Assembly: GCA_965224095.1 (NCBI GenBank)
Contig: OZ245039.1
Location: 1,240,001 to 1,304,000 of the forward strand
Reading direction: 5' to 3'
Length of the DNA: 64,000 nt
Source: JBPEWY01 sp965224095
GTDB lineage: Bacteria > Bacteroidota > Bacteroidia > Flavobacteriales > Flavobacteriaceae
Shown: positions 27,066-35,632 of the stretch, in pieces
How the letters are laid out: each line of letters opens with the position of its first letter
Numbering within the stretch: position 1 is the stretch's first letter
Program-made: the position numbers and the translations under genes
The notes under the pieces: model-generated
Told to the model about the DNA's origin: nothing
The model's database searches: none
Seen by the model: only the letters and a program-made list of their open reading frames with translations

Positions 27066-30000
27066 TTAAAATTTTACGTTTACCCCTAGTAAAAATGTTC
27101 TTGGATTTGGATAAAATCCCTGATCTATACCTCCTCCTATCGGCGCTCCTGATGACGCTGTTGGATCGTAGCCTTTATATTCTGTCAGGGTCACCAAATT
27201 ACTGGCCGATACATATAGTCTTAGCTTATCAACTTTTGAATCCTCATTTGAATCAAAGGGGAAAGTATATCCTAGCTGTACGTTTTGAAGCCTTACAAAC
27301 GATCCATCTTCCACAAAATAATCTGAAAATAATCCATTGGAATTAACACCGGTTGTTACACGAGGTGTAGTATTGCTGGTTCCTTCGCCTCTCCAGCGAT
27401 CTAAGAAATAAATGCTTCTGTTTGTCAAATTTTGATTACGCTCATAATTTCTAACAATCTCGTTCCCTACAGAAGCAAAAGCATATGCTGAGAAATCAAA
27501 ATTCTTATAATCCATAGATATATTGAGCCCCATTGTAGCATCGGGTAAAGGATTTCCAAGGTCTGTTTTGTCATTATCATCAATAACGCCGTCTCCATTA
27601 ATATCCACAAATCTTAAATCTCCCGGTTTTACCATCTCATTAATTGTTGGAGAAGCATCAACCTCGGCCTGATTCTGGAAAATACCATTTGTTTTAAAGC
27701 CTCTAAAATATCCCAGCGGAAAGCCTGCTTCCATTCTTGAAGGTGGTTCCTGCCCCACTCCAAACGATCCTCCTGATAAAAAGTCGCCCTCGGCACTTAC
27801 CGATTTTACAACATTATCCAGAGCCGTTACATTATACTTTATACTGAATTTGAAATCGTCGCTAAAACTGTCAGAGTATCCGATAGCAAATTCAAATCCT
27901 TTGTTTTCCACAGTTCCCGCATTAACAACAGGAGGTCCTGATCCGGGAGCACCAACTCCCAATAAACCGGATACCTGAGGTATTACCAACAGGTCCTCGG
28001 TGGTTTTCTTAAAATAATCGGCTGTAATATCGATTTTATTATCTAAAAACCTCAAATCCAGTCCTATATCCCAGGTCTTTTGTTTTTCCCATCGTATTTC
28101 AGGGTTCGACACTGCTCCGGGAGCTGTACCAAATACCAACTGGTCATTTAAAACATAAGTTCCTTCTCCATTGAGTAATGAAACATATCTGAAATCCGGA
28201 ATTCTATCATTCCCCAGAATTCCGTAGGATCCTCTTAGCTTTAAGAAATTAATAAAATTACTGTCGGCCAGGAAATTCTCATCCGAAACAATCCAGCCCA
28301 GTGAACCGGAAGGGAAATATCCAAATTTATTTTCCGGGCCAAATTTGGTCGAACCATCTCGTCTGATAACTGCCGATAACAAGTACTTTCCTTTATAGTC
28401 GTACTGCAACCTTCCAAAATAGGATAATAATCTTGAATCAAATCTCGGGTCTCTTCCCAGGGCCTGATTTATATCTTCAACTTCTCTGGCATTTTCAATA
28501 GATGCATTTTCAATGACATTTCCCGGAATATCAAACCCTTTATCTCCTGTAAATACGCCTGTTGTTTTAAACACCGAAGTACCTACAACCAGATTTACAT
28601 TATGTATTTCATTAAAACTATTCTGATATTTAATAAATGCATCAAAGGTGTAATCTCTGAAAAAGTTTAACCCTTCAAAAACTTCACTTCTATCTTTATT
28701 AAATACTTTACCGCTACCATAATTTACAATAGGGCTAAATATTTTACTCTTAACTTCCGAATAGTTAAACTGAATATTCGCCTGTGCCGTAAAATGCTTT
28801 AAGAAATTATATCCCAGGCCGGCATTTCCACTCAACCTTAATACCTGGGTTCTATCGTATGCATTTGCTACTTGTGCTATTGGGTTTATCACTTCATTTC
28901 CTAAGCCTTCTGCAATAGTGTACCCCCCCATCCCATCGGTAACCGATAGTGTTGGAGCCATATTTAAAGCGTTAAACAAAACGGAACCTAAGGCAGATTC
29001 TATTAAATTTCTTTTGTAGGAATGGGTTAGAATAAAACCGGAAGTAAGCTTAAAGTTTTCTAAAAAATCCAGATTGTAACTAATCCGTTTTGTAAAACGA
29101 GTAAAGCTGGAATTATTTCCTCCCACAATACCCTCTTGTTTTAATAAGGACGTACTATAGGAATAGGAAGATTTTTCTCCACCTCCTTTTACAGTCAAAC
29201 TGTGATTAAAAATCGGAGCATTCTCAAATACTTCATCCTGCCAGTCTGTTCCAACACCTAATGTTGATAAATCTGTAAAAGGCGGAGCGCTTCCACCTGC
29301 GGCAAACGCTTCATTTACCAACACACCATACTCGGTTGCATTAAGCACCGGTATTTTACGCGTTGTTTGTTGAAATCCGGCATACGCATTATATTCAAAC
29401 GTCAACGGCATTTCTTTTCGTCCGGTTTTTGTAGTGATCAAAACCACTCCGTTAGCCGCCCTTACCCCATAAATACCTGCCGTTGCGTCTTTAAGAACAT
29501 TCACGCTGGCTATATCGCTGGGGTTTATTACACTAAGGTCTTCTATAACATTTCCGTCTACTAATATTAAAGGTCTGCTATCTCCGTTGGTCGACACACC
29601 TCTAATACTTATTGTAGTAGCACCTCCGGGGGAACCCGATTGCGACGTAATATTAACTCCCGCTACCTGACCTTGCAGTGCTTGTTCTACTCTAGTTGGT
29701 TTTAAAGCTTCAATGGTTTCCGAATCGACAACCGAAACTGCTCCGGTAACCTCCTTTTTCTTTTGAGTACCGTATCCGATAACCACTACCTCATCCAGTT
29801 TTTGCAGATCTTCCTGCATGATAATAGTCATTACACTTTCGTCGGTAATCGTTATTTCCTGGCTTTTAAACCCGATATAGGAAAAAACCAATACCGATCC
29901 TGACGGCACTTCTTCCATGGAAAACAATCCGTCAAAATCGGTTGTTGTTCCCTTGGTAGTTCCTTTAACCACTACACTTACCCCGGGCAAGGGTGTATTG

Positions 30001-30095
30001 GCTTCATCATACACTGTTCCCGACACTTTGAGATCTTGCCCAACCCCAAAGTAAAAACACAGTAAAAAAATACACGTAAATAGTTTTGCCTTCAT
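27066..30095 (-). CDS. SusC-like TonB-dependent oligosaccharide transporter
   Basis: A 1009-residue outer-membrane barrel. After the signal peptide comes a carboxypeptidase-D-like domain (~22-100; SGTVYDEANTPLPGVSVVVKG), then a TonB-box region (LDEVVVIGYGTQKKKEVTGAV), a plug domain (~110-225; GVSTNGDSRPLILVDGNVI, LKDATAGIYGVRAANGVVLITTK) and the beta-barrel ending FLLGVNVKF. Length and order are standard for SusC. With SusD it should import beta-glucan oligosaccharides using TonB energy. It is the first gene of the structural operon, preceded by a 247-base AT-rich region that should hold the regulated promoter. Confidence 0.97.
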   Translation of the reverse strand: MKAKLFTCIFLLCFYFGVGQDLKVSGTVYDEANTPLPGVSVVVKGTTKGTTTDFDGLFSMEEVPSGSVLVFSYIGFKSQEITITDESVMTIIMQEDLQKLDEVVVIGYGTQKKKEVTGAVSVVDSETIEALKPTRVEQALQGQVAGVNITSQSGSPGGATTISIRGVSTNGDSRPLILVDGNVIEDLSVINPSDIASVNVLKDATAGIYGVRAANGVVLITTKTGRKEMPLTFEYNAYAGFQQTTRKIPVLNATEYGVLVNEAFAAGGSAPPFTDLSTLGVGTDWQDEVFENAPIFNHSLTVKGGGEKSSYSYSTSLLKQEGIVGGNNSSFTRFTKRISYNLDFLENFKLTSGFILTHSYKRNLIESALGSVLFNALNMAPTLSVTDGMGGYTIAEGLGNEVINPIAQVANAYDRTQVLRLSGNAGLGYNFLKHFTAQANIQFNYSEVKSKIFSPIVNYGSGKVFNKDRSEVFEGLNFFRDYTFDAFIKYQNSFNEIHNVNLVVGTSVFKTTGVFTGDKGFDIPGNVIENASIENAREVEDINQALGRDPRFDSRLLSYFGRLQYDYKGKYLLSAVIRRDGSTKFGPENKFGYFPSGSLGWIVSDENFLADSNFINFLKLRGSYGILGNDRIPDFRYVSLLNGEGTYVLNDQLVFGTAPGAVSNPEIRWEKQKTWDIGLDLRFLDNKIDITADYFKKTTEDLLVIPQVSGLLGVGAPGSGPPVVNAGTVENKGFEFAIGYSDSFSDDFKFSIKYNVTALDNVVKSVSAEGDFLSGGSFGVGQEPPSRMEAGFPLGYFRGFKTNGIFQNQAEVDASPTINEMVKPGDLRFVDINGDGVIDDNDKTDLGNPLPDATMGLNISMDYKNFDFSAYAFASVGNEIVRNYERNQNLTNRSIYFLDRWRGEGTSNTTPRVTTGVNSNGLFSDYFVEDGSFVRLQNVQLGYTFPFDSNEDSKVDKLRLYVSASNLVTLTEYKGYDPTASSGAPIGGGIDQGFYPNPRTFLLGVNVKF

Positions 30096-30342
30096 ATGCT
30101 ATAAATTGATGTTACAATGTACTTTTTATGAATTAAGAATCCGCAATAAAGACCTCAACAAAAAATATACACATCAAAAAAAGACCACATATATTGAATT
30201 TTTAATAAAAAAAATACTAAAACAAAAGGGATTTCTTAATAATAACAGGGTTTCACACATAAACAAATTCTCCTCACAAAATCTTTATAAATCGCTCTTG
30301 TATAGTTTATGTTGAGGTAAAATAGCCGAATGATGGGGTAAT
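30096..30342 (-). promoter_or_regulatory. Upstream region of susC; likely site of the main PUL promoter
   Basis: This 247-base, very AT-rich gap between the regulator gene and susC is by far the longest in the operon, so the inducible promoter probably lies here. I found no textbook TTG-N17-19-TAnnTTTG pair on the minus strand and no strong palindrome, so the exact elements are not assigned. Confidence 0.5.
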
Positions 30343-33141
30343 TTAGATATTTAAGATGTACTCAACAAGGCTTTTTTCATGCGGAAGATCAATTTTTTTA
30401 CGCAAACGATACCTTTTTATTTCGACACTTCGAACGGATATATTCAGCAAAGGAGCTATCTCTTTTGATGATAAGTTAAGACGAAGATACGCACAAAGAC
30501 GCAAGTCGTTCGGCGTAAGATTAGGATGCAGTGCTTTTGCTTTTTTAAGAAAGTTACTATCGGCATTATTAAATGCTTCTTTAAAAAAGTTCCAATTATT
30601 TTCCTCTCTGGTATTCTGGCGAATGGTATTTACAACAGATTTAATATTTCGTTCCAAATCTCCTTCCTTTATAAGTTCGTCTTTTATTTGAAGTAATATT
30701 TCATTTTTATTAATAAGGCTCATGGTTGAAACTGCCAGCTCCCTGTTTTTACTCTCTACATCTTTTCGCAACTGTTCATTTCTCATTTTCATTAATTCCT
30801 GTTCGTTTTCCAGCTGTTTTATTTCCAATTGCTTCCTGTTGTCTGCTATTAATTTGGCTTGTTGTTTTTTGTAATAACCCTTATATGCTTTATGGATTAA
30901 CCATGCTACTATTAAAAAAACAGACAAATACAACGCAACCATAGCATTAGAAAAGTACCAGGGGCGATTTACATAAAAAGGATAGGTTGCCGTTTCACCA
31001 ATACGATTGCCAATTTTAGCCCTTACCTTAAATGTATAGCTCCCGAAAGAAAGGTTTTTAAAGCTTACCCCTGAATCGGTGGTCCATGAGCTCCATTGAT
31101 CGTATGATCCTTCCAGCATATACTGATATTCCGGAATTAAAAAACGTTCGTACTCAGCAACACTATAAGAAAATGAAATATTATTTTTATTGTAATCCAA
31201 CTCCACATTTCCTGCTACCGGTAAATTGGAGCGTTCCATTGAAACGTCAAAGTAAGTAACGTCATTAATTTTTATCTGATACGGATTATAGGCCAGTTTA
31301 TCCAGGTCCAGGGTAAAATACCCATCGGTAAATCCTGCCAGGAACTTATTATCTTCCAAATGTGTAATATTCTCATATCCATTAATCGTTTTACGTAAGC
31401 TGAATGGAATAGGAATGTAATTTACCGTTGGATTATTAGTGAGTTTCCCGGGTGTTATATAACTAAGATTATCTTTTCCGAACATCCATAATTTCCCGGT
31501 TTCATCGGCAATTAATTTTCCAAAAGCGGGTTTTCCTTTTCCAAGTTCACGACTCAGAAGACTATCTTTTTTAAAATCGGATTCAGAAGGTCTCATTTCA
31601 AAAATCCCATCATTATTTGCAAAATAAAGAGTTCCATTAAATTTAGCTAAGCTCGCATTTTTACCTTTCCCGGGCGACTCTAGCTTTTCTACCTTTAACA
31701 CTTTATTGAGTTCCTTATCCAGGAGAATTTTAAAAATTCCCTTATACTCGTGACTTACATATACCTCGTTTTCATTTTTTAATTCAAAATGTTTGGACGA
31801 AAAATCAAACCCTTCTATTTTATGGCTAAAAACCCAATTTCCGTTTAAACTCTTTTTAAGTACTCCTAACCCATAATATCCCCCTTGTAGAATAATATCT
31901 TTTCGTCCGGGGACTTCACTAAATTTCCACGTCCCATCGGTTGGTGAAATTAACCGGGCCTTATTTGATTCGATTAAAAGTGTTCCTATGTTATGTCCGC
32001 AGAACAACTGATTATCGTATTTGAAAAGAGACCATACCTGTCCTTTTGTTCCGGGAACTAATTGAAAAGGTGCGTCAGGCTGTTTCTTATAAAACAAGCC
32101 CTGGTTTGTTCCAATATACAGATTGTTATTAAAAAAAAACGAAGTGTATACGGTACCCAAAATCCCGTTTCCATCGTGATAGATTTGTATTGGAGATTGC
32201 ATATTCAGACAATTAATACCGTTGTCCAGCCCCAGCCACAGATTGTTTTTTGAATCTTCAAATACTGATAACACCGTATTATTGATCAGCCCGTTTGTTT
32301 GTTTAATATGATATTTAAGTATTCCTGATTTGGTAATGATTACTACCCCCTGAGATATTGTTCCCAAGGCTAAATCGTCATTTTGTAACTTTTCCGCACA
32401 ATATACGGTCAGATTCTCCAGGAGATCATTAACCGGAAAGTCTATCCTCTCAAAACCGCTTTCCGATATTGAATAAAGTCCGCTGGACTCCATAACTACC
32501 ATATATCCTTCATTATACGGGAAAATATTGATGACCCGTTCTTTATTGAGGATTTCATTATTTATCCATAAAGAAGGCTGACCGTTTTTAACTTCAAAAA
32601 CACCTTTCCCCGGTGACTGATACAGAATATTACCTCCGGCAACAAACATTTTTACAATCCCGTTTTCCGGTGTGATAACATGAAAGGTTCCGTCCGTTTT
32701 ATGATATATATAAATCTGGTTAAGCGACTGGAAGAGTATCCAATCGGAGTAAGATTCAATTTTCCAGAATTGCTCGTCTTCCAGGATCTTTTCTTTAATC
32801 CTGTCGCTTAGAGATGTATACTGCAATTCGTTTCTTTCGTTTCTTTCCCAGTAACCAAATTCCATATAACAACCGGTATAGATTTTATTATCTACCACAG
32901 CCACCGATCGTACCACGGTTTCATTGGGTGAAGCGTATAAATGCCATTCCGCACCATCAAACTCGAGCAAACCTTCATTATTGGCCACATAAATATGCAT
33001 GTCATTTCCCTGTGCAACCGCCCAATTCTGATTCGCAGCTTGATATTCTTCCGAGGTATATCCTAATATCGGAGGTTGCTCCTGTGCTAGCAGGAACAAG
33101 GGAAATATAAAAACAATACTTATTATAAATCGGATACACAT
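30343..33141 (-). CDS. Y_Y_Y-propeller membrane regulator with LuxR-type HTH
   Basis: A 932-residue regulator from the ATG at 33141; the frame can be extended to a TTG at 33174, but the ATG gives a clean signal peptide (MCIRFIISIVFIFPLFLLAQ). Residues ~30-640 form a predicted periplasmic propeller, then a Y_Y_Y domain (YRF-like YQYMLEGSYDQWSSW, SYTFKVRAK), one membrane segment (~735-755), a coiled-coil (~760-810) and a C-terminal helix-turn-helix (~870-932; LNLSSKEIAPLLNISVRSVEIKRYRLRKK). There is no kinase or receiver. It therefore joins a periplasmic sensor directly to a DNA-binding domain, as in SusR-like regulators. Placed just upstream of susC on the same strand, it is the likely inducer-sensing activator of the locus. 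Confidence 0.9.
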   Translation of the reverse strand: MCIRFIISIVFIFPLFLLAQEQPPILGYTSEEYQAANQNWAVAQGNDMHIYVANNEGLLEFDGAEWHLYASPNETVVRSVAVVDNKIYTGCYMEFGYWERNERNELQYTSLSDRIKEKILEDEQFWKIESYSDWILFQSLNQIYIYHKTDGTFHVITPENGIVKMFVAGGNILYQSPGKGVFEVKNGQPSLWINNEILNKERVINIFPYNEGYMVVMESSGLYSISESGFERIDFPVNDLLENLTVYCAEKLQNDDLALGTISQGVVIITKSGILKYHIKQTNGLINNTVLSVFEDSKNNLWLGLDNGINCLNMQSPIQIYHDGNGILGTVYTSFFFNNNLYIGTNQGLFYKKQPDAPFQLVPGTKGQVWSLFKYDNQLFCGHNIGTLLIESNKARLISPTDGTWKFSEVPGRKDIILQGGYYGLGVLKKSLNGNWVFSHKIEGFDFSSKHFELKNENEVYVSHEYKGIFKILLDKELNKVLKVEKLESPGKGKNASLAKFNGTLYFANNDGIFEMRPSESDFKKDSLLSRELGKGKPAFGKLIADETGKLWMFGKDNLSYITPGKLTNNPTVNYIPIPFSLRKTINGYENITHLEDNKFLAGFTDGYFTLDLDKLAYNPYQIKINDVTYFDVSMERSNLPVAGNVELDYNKNNISFSYSVAEYERFLIPEYQYMLEGSYDQWSSWTTDSGVSFKNLSFGSYTFKVRAKIGNRIGETATYPFYVNRPWYFSNAMVALYLSVFLIVAWLIHKAYKGYYKKQQAKLIADNRKQLEIKQLENEQELMKMRNEQLRKDVESKNRELAVSTMSLINKNEILLQIKDELIKEGDLERNIKSVVNTIRQNTREENNWNFFKEAFNNADSNFLKKAKALHPNLTPNDLRLCAYLRLNLSSKEIAPLLNISVRSVEIKRYRLRKKIDLPHEKSLVEYILNI

Positions 33142-33255
33142 ACTGTATAGGCTTGCTGTGCAACTAAGATACAATTAAAGTACTATTATAGGGAAAGTTA
33201 ATAAGGCTTCGTTGAGTTTTTGTATAGGTAATCAATACAGAATCGGGTATCAGGT

Positions 33256-33531
33256 TCAATGTATTTCGGCGCTTAGTCCTGCATCTAAAAGCATGGAACA
33301 CCTGGGTTTTAAATCATCGTATGATCCCGTTTTTACCGTACATTTTCCGTTGTAATGTACAATAATCGAACACTGTTCTGCCTGTTCCGGAGTATGGTCG
33401 CACACGTAAATTAAGGTCTCAATTACGTGATCGAATGTATTCACGTCATCATTAAATAATATGATTTCATGGTTTTTAGCTACATCTTCCTCGAGTAGCA
33501 GGTCTTCTTTTATTTTTTCCTTGGTACTCAT
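33256..33531 (-). CDS. clpS: ClpS, ATP-dependent protease adaptor
   Basis: A 91-residue ClpS adaptor. The core motif LFNDDVNTFDHVIETLI is the N-degron pocket and ClpA-contact region, followed by EQCSIIVHYNGKC in place of the usual 'A..iH..G.a'. In the cell ClpS brings proteins with destabilising N-terminal residues to ClpAP. It is the last gene of a compact minus-strand cluster with prmA and tpiA, 18 bases after prmA. Length is normal. Confidence 0.93.
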   Translation of the reverse strand: MSTKEKIKEDLLLEEDVAKNHEIILFNDDVNTFDHVIETLIYVCDHTPEQAEQCSIIVHYNGKCTVKTGSYDDLKPRCSMLLDAGLSAEIH

Positions 33532-33549
33532 CTGATAAAAATGTCGTGT

Positions 33550-34383
33550 CTAATTTACATATTTTACAGCAACCCAGTTATTTTTTTCAATTTTTTCATG
33601 AAACCGCAGCCCCGCTTCCCGACATTTGGAATCAATTAATTGAATATCCTCCATGTAAAATCCGCTTAAAAATAAAACGCCATTTTCTGCCATGCATTGT
33701 GCATAGACCTGTATATCTTCCAAAAGCACATTTCTGTTAATATTGGCTATAATCACATCATACTTAACTCCTTCCAGTAAAGAGGCATCTCCTTGTTTTA
33801 CCCGTATATGATGGCATTTGTTTCGTTTTGTGTTTTCCATGGCGTTCTCGTAACACCAGCTATCTATATCAATTGCATCTACCTGAATTGCTCCTTTCAT
33901 ACTAGCTAAAATGGCCAGTATTCCCGTACCACATCCCATATCCAGCACTGCTTTTTTTTCCAGATTTTCTCCAAGCAACAATTTGATCATCATGTGTGTA
34001 GTTTCATGATGGCCCGTACCAAAACTCATCTTGGGTTCTATTACGATATCAAAATCGGTATTCGGTTCCGGATGAAATGGTGCCCGCACCGTACATAACC
34101 CATCAACCAATATGGGTTCAAAGTTTTTTTCCCAGGCGGCATTCCAGTTGATTTGCTCGATTTCTTCACGGAAGTACGAAATACGGAATTCTTTGTTTTT
34201 CAGTATTTGAACGGATTCTAATATTTGGGGATGCCAATCTTCTTTTTTAAGGTAAGCCTTTACTCCCCATTCCGTCTCCACAAAACTTTCGAATCCTGCA
34301 TACCCTAATTCAGCAATGAGTATTTCGGTACCTGACTGAGTGGGCTGTACCTTAAACTCATATCCTATATATACTTCATTCAT
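33550..34383 (-). CDS. prmA: Ribosomal protein L11 methyltransferase
   Basis: A 277-residue class I methyltransferase that trimethylates ribosomal protein L11. The N-terminal substrate-recognition domain (~1-95) precedes the SAM-binding Rossmann fold with VLDMGCGTGILAI and the characteristic FGTGHHETTHMM segment just before it; DVIIANINRNVL is motif IV. The frame reaches a TTG at 34389, but the ATG at 34383 (MNEVYIGYEF) is the likely start and lies two bases after the tpiA stop. It forms a unit with tpiA and clpS. Confidence 0.95.
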   Translation of the reverse strand: MNEVYIGYEFKVQPTQSGTEILIAELGYAGFESFVETEWGVKAYLKKEDWHPQILESVQILKNKEFRISYFREEIEQINWNAAWEKNFEPILVDGLCTVRAPFHPEPNTDFDIVIEPKMSFGTGHHETTHMMIKLLLGENLEKKAVLDMGCGTGILAILASMKGAIQVDAIDIDSWCYENAMENTKRNKCHHIRVKQGDASLLEGVKYDVIIANINRNVLLEDIQVYAQCMAENGVLFLSGFYMEDIQLIDSKCREAGLRFHEKIEKNNWVAVKYVN

Positions 34384-34385
34384 AC

Positions 34386-35135
34386 TCAAAAAGCCGTGGC
34401 AATTGCCAAAAAATCCTCTGCCTTTAAAGAAGCTCCTCCTATAAGACCTCCATCTACATCCGGTTGCGAGAAGATTTCTTTAGCATTTCCGGGTTTAACA
34501 CTTCCTCCATATAGAATGGAAACCCCGGCTGCCACATTGTCTCCATAAACTTTACGTATGGTTTCCCTAATAAAGGCGTGCATTTCCTGGGCCTGTTCCG
34601 GAGAAGCGGTTTCTCCCGTGCCAATAGCCCAAACCGGTTCGTATGCTAAAATAATATTTTCCCATTGAGATGTGTTCAAATTAAAAAGTACATTCTTTAA
34701 CTGTGTTTCAACTATGTCAAAATGCTTTTCTTTCTTCCGGTCTTCGAGCTCCTCACCAAAACAGAAAATTACTTTCATATCATGGGCCAAAGCCGTATTC
34801 ACTTTTTTGATTAAAAGAGCATCGTCTTCGCCAAAATAAGCACGTCTTTCAGAGTGCCCCAGGATAACGGTTTTCACTCCAACACTTTGTAGCATCCCGA
34901 CAGAAATCTCTCCGGTATATGCTCCTTTTTCGGCAAAATGCATATTCTGGGCCACTACCTCCACGCGGTATTCTCTTAAGAGTTTAAACGCATTGTGCAG
35001 ATTTACAAAAGCCGGGGCTATCATTATTTCGGTCTCGGTGTCCGGTAATTGCTTAATTAATTTATCAACCAGGTACTCGGTTTCGGGAAGGTCATTATTC
35101 ATTTTCCAATTCCCTGCCACTATTTTTTTTCTCAT
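34386..35135 (-). CDS. tpiA: Triosephosphate isomerase
   Basis: A 249-residue glycolytic enzyme that interconverts dihydroxyacetone phosphate and glyceraldehyde 3-phosphate. Catalytic residues are visible: Lys11 in AGNWKMN, the His in ILGHSERR and the Glu in AYEPVWAIGTG; the phosphate-binding loop YGGSVKPGNA is intact. The gene starts within the stop codon of the preceding thioredoxin-like gene (TGATG), so translation is coupled. Confidence 0.98.
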   Translation of the reverse strand: MRKKIVAGNWKMNNDLPETEYLVDKLIKQLPDTETEIMIAPAFVNLHNAFKLLREYRVEVVAQNMHFAEKGAYTGEISVGMLQSVGVKTVILGHSERRAYFGEDDALLIKKVNTALAHDMKVIFCFGEELEDRKKEKHFDIVETQLKNVLFNLNTSQWENIILAYEPVWAIGTGETASPEQAQEMHAFIRETIRKVYGDNVAAGVSILYGGSVKPGNAKEIFSQPDVDGGLIGGASLKAEDFLAIATAF

Positions 35136-35632
35136 CAGATCGATTTAAGTTGTTTCACAAGTTCTCTATCATTTACTTCAATTGCCTTATACAGGCTTAT
35201 TTGACCATCGGTATTTATAAGTATATATCTGGGAATCCAATCCAGCTCAATATCTTCACAAAAAGAACAATCTTTCCATTTTTTCGGAATAAAATAATGA
35301 TCTCCTTTTATATTAAATTTTGCAATTGCCTTTTTCCAGGCTTCCTTTGATTTATCTAAAGAAATAAATACGAACTTCACTTTATCCCCATACTTTTTTC
35401 TGAGGGCATTAATTTTAGGTTGCGAAACGATACAATCTTTACACCAGCTTGCCCAGACATCAATAAAAACAGGTTCTCCCTTATAAGTGTTCAGGATATC
35501 TGAAAACATCAGTTCAGTTCCATTTTCGGAAATCATTACTTCTTCAAGGGCCTTTTTGCCAAAAACCTGGCTTTGCCCCATTAAAAAGGGACCTATTAAG
35601 AAAAATAAAAGTGTGATATTCTTCATATTCAT
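35135..35632 (-). CDS. TlpA-like thioredoxin-fold protein
   Basis: A 165-residue secreted thioredoxin-fold protein. The frame runs further up, but the ATG at 35632 (MNMKNITLLFFLIGPFLMG) gives a signal peptide and overlaps the permease stop (TAATG). The redox motif is WASWCKDC (in place of WCxxC with Pro-His), preceded by GEPVFIDVWASW, and a second close cysteine pair occurs in CSFCEDIELDWIP. The cis-proline loop is WIPRYILINTDG. It probably acts as a periplasmic thiol-disulphide reductase or protein reductant. Neighbouring genes include a DoxX/thioredoxin-like fusion, which may hint at a shared redox role. Confidence 0.9.
   Translation of the reverse strand: MNMKNITLLFFLIGPFLMGQSQVFGKKALEEVMISENGTELMFSDILNTYKGEPVFIDVWASWCKDCIVSQPKINALRKKYGDKVKFVFISLDKSKEAWKKAIAKFNIKGDHYFIPKKWKDCSFCEDIELDWIPRYILINTDGQISLYKAIEVNDRELVKQLKSI

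Larger units (their letters stand above)
6012..33141 (-). other. Polysaccharide utilisation locus for beta-1,3/1,6-glucan (laminarin type)
   Basis: Sixteen genes on one strand: LacI regulator, two leaderless GH17, GPH transporter, GH30, clan GH-A enzyme, GH17, GH3, probable GH149, sugar-porter MFS, GH16, two binding lipoproteins, SusD, SusC and a Y_Y_Y/LuxR regulator. Most intergenic gaps from susC to the last GH17 are under 50 bases, and several genes overlap, so this part is probably one operon with a main promoter in front of susC. GH16, GH17, GH30 and GH3 beside SusC/D is the known signature of laminarin loci in marine flavobacteria. The substrate is inferred from the enzyme families, not shown. 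Confidence 0.88.

Noticed and set aside
30096..30342. A small RNA or leader peptide in front of susC
   Set aside because: The region is AT-rich without a clear hairpin-terminator pair or a short frame with a plausible start; the only long frame there reads on the opposite strand.
6012..33141. The PUL as a recent mobile island
   Set aside because: No integrase, transposase, flanking direct repeat or tRNA junction was seen at its edges, and codon use looks like that of the neighbours.
33142..33174. TTG start for the PUL regulator 11 codons upstream
   Set aside because: It would put extra polar residues before the signal peptide; the ATG at 33141 gives a normal one.
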